From an uncultured Ilumatobacter sp. (GTDB lineage: Bacteria > Actinomycetota > Acidimicrobiia > Acidimicrobiales > Ilumatobacteraceae), in contig CALKNK010000024.1 in NCBI GenBank assembly GCA_938091165.1, forward strand, positions 1-10,911: a stretch of DNA of 10,911 nucleotides, given 5' to 3'. A program made the translations under genes and the position numbers. Shown here in pieces: positions 8,160 through 10,911 of this stretch. The notes below the pieces were generated by a model, which was given only the letters and a program-made list of their open reading frames with translations, searched no databases and was not told where the DNA came from. Each line of letters starts with the position of its first letter. Positions within the stretch are counted from its first letter, which is position 1.

Positions 8160-8180
8160 GTGGACTGATGGTCAGACCAT
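8160..8180. promoter_or_regulatory. GntR/FadR-type operator A (operon promoter)
   Basis: The 21 bases GTGGACTGATGGTCAGACCA+T fit TGGTCnGAnnnTCnGACCA at 13 of 14 defined positions. The right part, ATGGTCAGACCAT (8168-8180), is on its own a perfect 13-base palindrome and contains TGGTnnnACCA, the core known from FadR-family operators. It lies between the VanA-like gene and the VOC gene and overlaps the predicted -10 element. Binding by the GntR protein encoded at 9332 is inferred. Confidence 0.7.
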
Positions 8181-8205
8181 AACAGTGGCGTCTAGTTTCT
8201 CGCAA
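8176..8205 (-). promoter_or_regulatory. Promoter of the VOC-cupin-hyuA-hyuB-ligase-Rieske operon
   Basis: On the minus strand TTGCGA (8200-8205) and TATGGT (8176-8181) are separated by 18 bases. TATGGT shares five bases with the outer arm of operator A, so a bound repressor would cover the -10 element. The elements are imperfect, but the layout matches that of the promoter at 9272. Confidence 0.45.
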
Positions 8206-8211
8206 GTTTCG

Positions 8212-9204
8212 TCATTCCTGATTGATCATCTCGGCAAATCTGCGCCGCCACTCGACCGACGGCTTATCGGACTGAACACTGACCAGTCCGGTTCGGCCCA
8301 GCGGCAGTGTTCCAGGAACCCGTTCAAGCATTGCTTTGTCTTCAGCACCGATCGCTCGGTCGAAGGCCAAGATTTCCTCAGGGTCTGTGCTGTGGTCGTC
8401 ATTGCGCCAAACAACAAATGTGAAAAGCGAATTGAGGTCGTCGACCGGCGTGCTGCACAACAGCAGAATGTGTTCAAGTCCATCGTCGTAACGAATGGTG
8501 CTCCGCACGACGAATGGCAGAGCAAACCCTGTGCTCATCATGCGGTGAACGACATCGTCATCGCTCCCACTGACCGCCGCTGCTTCATTGGGATTGGATG
8601 CATCAACTTCGTAGGCGTAACCAAAGAAGTCGTCATCGAGTTGGCTGAGTTCAATTTTAGGAACGTATGGATCCTGCGCTCCGCCGAACGTGCCGGTGTG
8701 TACCCACGGGAAATGACTGAAGTCCATGAAGTTGTCCACGAGCCGTGGTGTCGACGTCGCCCATGGCTCGACCTCAGTGTTCAGCCGACGGAAAGCCGGA
8801 TCGGCATCTTGGGCGATGCGCACAATGTCAGTTGCTGGCTCACCAGGACATACCCACACCAAGCCATATCGCTCTTGAACTTGCATGCACGGCAGGTGTG
8901 CAGTCGGCGGGACAGACGCGCCTGGGCCTGACGAGGGGATCGAGATACACGTTCCGTCGGTGTCGAAGGCCCATCCGTGATAGGCACACGAAAGTTGGCC
9001 ATTGGACACAGTCCCGATCGATAGCGGTGCTTCGCGATGCGGACATCGATCCGGCGCAACGGCGAGCGCTCCGTTCAGGCCACGCCAGACCACGAGGTCG
9101 TCGCCGAGCAAGCGGACAGCCAGCGGAGCATCACTGACATCTTCGGTCTGGGCCACTGGGTACCAGGCCGTCCGTAAAACATCACGATGCACAAATCGAG
9201 TCAT
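8212..9204 (-). CDS. Rieske oxygenase, VanA-like (O/N-demethylase type)
   Basis: The 330-residue product begins MTRFVHRDVLRTAWYPVA, the usual N-terminus of vanillate O-demethylase-type oxygenases. The Rieske cluster ligands are C54-x-H56 and C73-x2-H76 (CPHREAPLS and CAYHGW). The catalytic motif DNFMDFSHFPWVH supplies Asp161, His164 and His169, and Asp289 in AEDKAMLE is the probable third iron ligand. Relatives demethylate or hydroxylate methoxy-aromatics, N-methyl compounds, dicamba and toluenesulfonate, with electrons from a separate reductase that is not seen here. The reading frame is open 24 codons further upstream, but ATG 9202-9204 is chosen: AAGGGA (9211-9216) lies six bases before it, and the longer form would include the predicted promoter and operator. 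It is transcribed from its own promoter and separated from the next gene by 71 bases holding a second operator. Confidence 0.92.
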   Translation of the reverse strand: MTRFVHRDVLRTAWYPVAQTEDVSDAPLAVRLLGDDLVVWRGLNGALAVAPDRCPHREAPLSIGTVSNGQLSCAYHGWAFDTDGTCISIPSSGPGASVPPTAHLPCMQVQERYGLVWVCPGEPATDIVRIAQDADPAFRRLNTEVEPWATSTPRLVDNFMDFSHFPWVHTGTFGGAQDPYVPKIELSQLDDDFFGYAYEVDASNPNEAAAVSGSDDDVVHRMMSTGFALPFVVRSTIRYDDGLEHILLLCSTPVDDLNSLFTFVVWRNDDHSTDPEEILAFDRAIGAEDKAMLERVPGTLPLGRTGLVSVQSDKPSVEWRRRFAEMINQE

Positions 9205-9210
9205 TTTCGA

Positions 9211-9216
9211 TCCCTT
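9211..9216 (-). promoter_or_regulatory. Ribosome binding site AAGGGA fixing the Rieske start
   Basis: AAGGGA lies six bases before ATG 9202-9204. It supports this start over the upstream ATG at 9274-9276, which falls inside operator B. Confidence 0.65.
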
Positions 9217-9255
9217 CAAGCCCCAGACGACTGACAAATTCTCTCGACCAAACCA

Positions 9256-9276
9256 ATGGTCTGACAATCCGACCAT
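9256..9276. promoter_or_regulatory. GntR/FadR-type operator B (perfect copy)
   Basis: ATGGTCTGACAATCCGACCA+T matches TGGTCnGAnnnTCnGACCA at all 14 defined positions. It is an inverted repeat with nine-base arms (ATGGTCnGA and TCnGACCAT) around a three-base centre at 9266. It overlaps the -10 element of the VanA-like gene promoter. A further AATCCGACC (9277-9285) repeats the right half one helical turn (11 bases) away. Confidence 0.75.
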
Positions 9277-9300
9277 AATCCGACCCTATTCAAAGGTCAA
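9272..9300 (-). promoter_or_regulatory. Promoter of the VanA-like Rieske gene
   Basis: On the minus strand TTGACC (9295-9300) and TATGGT (9272-9277) are separated by exactly 17 bases. The -35 matches TTGACA at five of six positions. The -10 overlaps the outer arm of operator B. Predicted transcription begins near 9265, giving a leader of about 60 bases. Confidence 0.6.
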
Positions 9301-9331
9301 TCAATCTGAATTCGGCTGATGGAGACCTGGT

Positions 9332-10054
9332 TTAATCCAAATCGTCGACCATCGACTGCTCAACAGCGTCAAGATGCTGTTCAGTCGATGAACGAACAGC
9401 GGCAACATCTTGGGTGGAGAACGCGCCGGCAATGTGCAAGTGCGCTGCGCATGAATCGGCAACAATGCGCGCAACTTCGGCCTGGTTGCTCTCTGCAGAC
9501 AAGAGCGTAAAAAATTCAACCGACCGGAAAAGCTGATCGAGCACCTTGCCGTACAGCTCGATCAGTAGCGGGTTTCCGCACGCAGAAGCAACAGTCGTAT
9601 GAAACTCCCGGTCGAGCCTCCGAAATTCTCCGATATCGAGCGACGGGTGAAATCGCGCAGCAGCCGCTGCAATTTTGGCGCGTTCCTCGTCAGTCGCTCG
9701 CTCGGCCGCCATCTCGAAAATTGGTAACTCCAGAACCCGACGCGTTTCAAATAATTCGGCAACAAACGACTTGCCATCGCCGCTGGGTTCAACAACAACT
9801 TCTGGAAGATGCTCGGCCACATATGAACGATTGCCTCGACGCTCCACGACGCGCATCGAAACGAGTCCTTGCATCGCTTCTCGAACAGAGGTGCGCGCGA
9901 CTTCAAACCTCTCAGACAGCTCACGCTCCGAGGGCATTCTTGCCCCCGGCGCTAGGTCGCCACTCGAGATTCGCTCTAAAAGCTGGTTGCGAATCTGCGA
10001 GCTCACCGTCTCTCGCGAGATCGGCGCGTACGAATTTGTATCAGGAATTGACAC
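9332..10054 (-). CDS. GntR-family transcriptional regulator, FadR subfamily (FCD ligand domain)
   Basis: The 240-residue protein has an N-terminal winged helix with the GntR signature PSERELSERFEVARTSVREA (41-60) and wing residues ERRGNRSYV (71-79). A helical FCD effector domain follows, with Asp148, His152, His205 and His227; the DREFH motif and the 22-residue gap between the last two His match the metal site of FCD regulators. These usually repress catabolic genes until a small carboxylate or pathway metabolite binds. The chosen start is GTG 10052-10054, because AGGAG (10062-10066) lies seven bases upstream; an ATG six codons earlier (10070-10072) has no ribosome site. It sits at the head of the cluster, divergent from the plus-strand VOC gene, and its presumed operator recurs at four sites around it. 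Autoregulation through the degenerate site at 10093 is plausible. Confidence 0.92.
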   Translation of the reverse strand: MSIPDTNSYAPISRETVSSQIRNQLLERISSGDLAPGARMPSERELSERFEVARTSVREAMQGLVSMRVVERRGNRSYVAEHLPEVVVEPSGDGKSFVAELFETRRVLELPIFEMAAERATDEERAKIAAAAARFHPSLDIGEFRRLDREFHTTVASACGNPLLIELYGKVLDQLFRSVEFFTLLSAESNQAEVARIVADSCAAHLHIAGAFSTQDVAAVRSSTEQHLDAVEQSMVDDLD

Positions 10055-10061
10055 CGTGCTT

Positions 10062-10066
10062 CTCCT
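10062..10066 (-). promoter_or_regulatory. Ribosome binding site AGGAG selecting a GTG start
   Basis: AGGAG is seven bases before GTG 10052-10054 and lies inside the reading frame that would begin at the upstream ATG 10070-10072. It therefore favours the shorter GntR protein. Confidence 0.55.
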
Positions 10067-10092
10067 CACCATCGAAAGTGAATTTCGGTCTT

Positions 10093-10113
10093 ATGGTAGG
10101 ACAACCGTACCAC
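10093..10113. promoter_or_regulatory. Degenerate GntR/FadR-type operator D (before the GntR gene)
   Basis: ATGGTAGGACAACCGTACCA+C matches the 19-base consensus at 11 of 14 defined positions, and 15 of 21 bases agree with operator B. The outer arms TGGTA and TACCA are a perfect inverted repeat nine bases apart. It lies 39 bases upstream of the chosen GntR start, a fit for weak autoregulation. Confidence 0.5.
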
Positions 10114-10119
10114 TACTCA

Positions 10120-10149
10120 TTTTCAGCCTGCTTCATCGTGGGCTATACA
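10120..10149 (+). promoter_or_regulatory. Possible promoter of the plus-strand VOC gene
   Basis: TTTTCA (10120-10125) and TATACA (10144-10149) are 18 bases apart, each with four of six consensus matches. Transcription would start near 10156, placing operator C about 20-40 bases downstream as a roadblock. This is a weak prediction. Confidence 0.3.
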
Positions 10150-10174
10150 TCGGTCACAGAGGCGCCTGCGTCGA

Positions 10175-10195
10175 TCGGTCTGACCATCGGACCAA
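10175..10195. promoter_or_regulatory. GntR/FadR-type operator C (before the plus-strand VOC gene)
   Basis: TCGGTCTGACCATCGGACCA+A matches the 19-base consensus at 13 of 14 defined positions and operator B at 16 of 21 bases. It includes the symmetric GGTCTGACC. It lies 58 bases before the chosen GTG start and 34 bases before the alternative ATG. Confidence 0.65.
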
Positions 10196-10253
10196 TCTGG
10201 TACCGTTGCGTCATCCCGAGAAGCAAGAAATGGCATCAGCAACGGAGCGAACT

Positions 10254-10736
10254 GTGAGCGAACTGCAAGAACAAGTACACCCGACAGAGCCACGATGGAC
10301 GCATATTGCGCTTCGCGTCAGCGACATCGACGCCACGATCGCATGGCACGCCGAGTTCTCACCGCTCGAATTGATCGATCGCCGCGAAGACGAGATGGGA
10401 TACGGCGCTTGGCTTGGGATGCCCGGCAAGACCAATAACCCGTTCATTCTCGTACTGGCGCAGTTCTTCGAAGACAAAGACCCGTTCGCCGGTACGCCCC
10501 GGGCAACCCTCGCACCCTTTGCGCACTTCGGCATTGAGCTTCCGACAAAGCAAGACGTCGATGAGATGGCCGAACGGGGCAAGCAGGGAGGGTGCCTCGC
10601 AATGCCGCCTACGATGATGCCACAGCCAATTGGCTACATCACCATGCTCCGCGACCCGGACGGCAATATGGTCGAATTTTCCTGGGACCAGGGAGTGTTC
10701 TCCAGGCTGCACGAACTGTGGGGGCAGGCCGACTGA
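10254..10736 (+). CDS. VOC-fold protein (glyoxalase/dioxygenase superfamily), divergent from the GntR gene
   Basis: The 160-residue protein has the two-module VOC pattern: WTHIALRVSDID with His17, FAHFGIEL with His91, and DPDGNMVEF with Glu141. The complete His-His-Glu triad suggests a metal-dependent enzyme rather than a binding protein such as bleomycin resistance. It differs clearly from the VOC protein at 7652, so it is not a recent duplicate. The start is GTG 10254-10256, with GGAG (10244-10247) six bases upstream; an in-frame ATG at 10230 with a weaker ribosome site would add eight residues. The frame is open far further upstream, but that part is antisense to the GntR gene. Operator C in its leader places it in the same presumed regulon, so it likely acts on a related intermediate. 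Confidence 0.87.
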   Translation: MSELQEQVHPTEPRWTHIALRVSDIDATIAWHAEFSPLELIDRREDEMGYGAWLGMPGKTNNPFILVLAQFFEDKDPFAGTPRATLAPFAHFGIELPTKQDVDEMAERGKQGGCLAMPPTMMPQPIGYITMLRDPDGNMVEFSWDQGVFSRLHELWGQAD

Positions 10737-10848
10737 CCGACGCGACGCTTACCACCGAGTGGTGGGACTGAGCCATTTCGACCGTGACGCCGACCCGATA
10801 GCGGTCAGTACGTTTCTTGCAGTCAGAACGGCGAAACGTTAGGCGAGG

Positions 10849-10911
10849 ATGGCTTCGGCAATCAGCAAGTTGGCCCCCAAGTTGCGCGGCAATCACACCA
10901 AGGTGCTGCTC
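10849..10911 (+). CDS. Possible start of a plus-strand gene, partial (21 codons visible)
   Basis: ATG 10849-10851 follows an in-frame TAG (10840-10842) and stays open to the right edge. The visible residues (MASAISKLAPKLRGNHTKVL...) are basic and amphipathic and look like a genuine N-terminus, but they are too few to assign to a family. The ribosome site is poor: AGG five bases upstream, and GAGG touching the ATG. The preceding 112 bases (10737-10848) hold only a short hairpin and no clear promoter. Confidence 0.3.
   Translation, partial: MASAISKLAPKLRGNHTKVLL

Noticed and set aside
9205..9276. Longer Rieske protein starting at ATG 9274-9276
   Set aside because: That ATG lies within operator B and the predicted -10 element. 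The extra 24 residues match nothing in the family, while ATG 9202-9204 has a good ribosome site.
9675..10253. In-frame upstream extension of the plus-strand VOC protein to 353 residues
   Set aside because: The extra part is antisense to the GntR coding region and crosses operators C and D. Start codons with ribosome sites exist at 10230-10254, and the VOC homology begins only there.
10752..10765. Short hairpin CCACC-GAGT-GGTGG after the plus-strand VOC gene as a terminator
   Set aside because: The stem is only five base pairs and no T-tract follows, so intrinsic termination is not supported.
10639..10896. Minus-strand 85-codon frame at the right end
   Set aside because: It overlaps the C-terminal coding part of the VOC gene in antisense, is Arg-rich, and has no ribosome site or recognisable motif.

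Overview
The window reads as a stretch of chromosome from a high-GC actinobacterium, probably marine. Three things suggest this: several GTG or TTG starts with clear Shine-Dalgarno sequences, tightly packed co-directional genes, and a lipoprotein with a Glu-Glu-Pro-Ala linker of the kind common in Acidimicrobiia-like solute-binding proteins. The taxonomic guess is an inference from style only. No RNA gene, IS element, CRISPR array or origin is visible. No stretch longer than 300 bases lacks a gene; the largest gap is about 200 bases (10055-10253).

Layout. All genes but one or two lie on the minus strand, so transcription runs from high to low coordinates. At the top is a FadR-type GntR regulator (9332-10054). 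Next comes a VanA-like Rieske oxygenase (8212-9204). A tightly spaced run follows: VOC-fold metalloenzyme (7652-8140), cupin (7263-7655), hydantoinase A/oxoprolinase-type subunit HyuA (5179-7263), partner subunit HyuB (3567-5153), AMP-forming acyl-CoA ligase (2040-3563) and a second Rieske oxygenase of the ring-hydroxylating alpha-subunit type (874-2043). The joints are 4-base overlaps, a 1-base overlap, and gaps of 25 and 3 bases. After a 54-base gap comes a BMP-type solute-binding lipoprotein (1-819) that runs off the left edge. Divergent from the regulator on the plus strand is a second VOC-fold protein (10254-10736), and a possible new gene begins at 10849.

How they may work together. This looks like a catabolic cluster for an unidentified, probably heterocyclic or N/O-methylated, compound. 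A binding protein captures it, two Rieske oxygenases hydroxylate or demethylate it, HyuA/HyuB hydrolyse (or carboxylate) an amide or lactam type bond using ATP, the ligase activates the resulting acid to a CoA thioester, and the VOC and cupin proteins do ring cleavage or isomerisation. The substrate cannot be read from the sequence, and no Rieske reductase or ferredoxin gene is present.

The most distinctive observation is regulatory. A 19-base inverted repeat, TGGTCnGAnnnTCnGACCA, occurs before the VanA-like gene (perfect), before the VOC-cupin-hyu operon (13 of 14 defined positions), before the plus-strand VOC gene (13 of 14), and in degenerate form before the GntR gene (11 of 14). It contains the TGGT/ACCA core known for FadR-family operators. 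In two cases its outer arm is also part of a plausible -10 element (TATGGT). This defines a local GntR regulon that ties the separate transcription units into one pathway.
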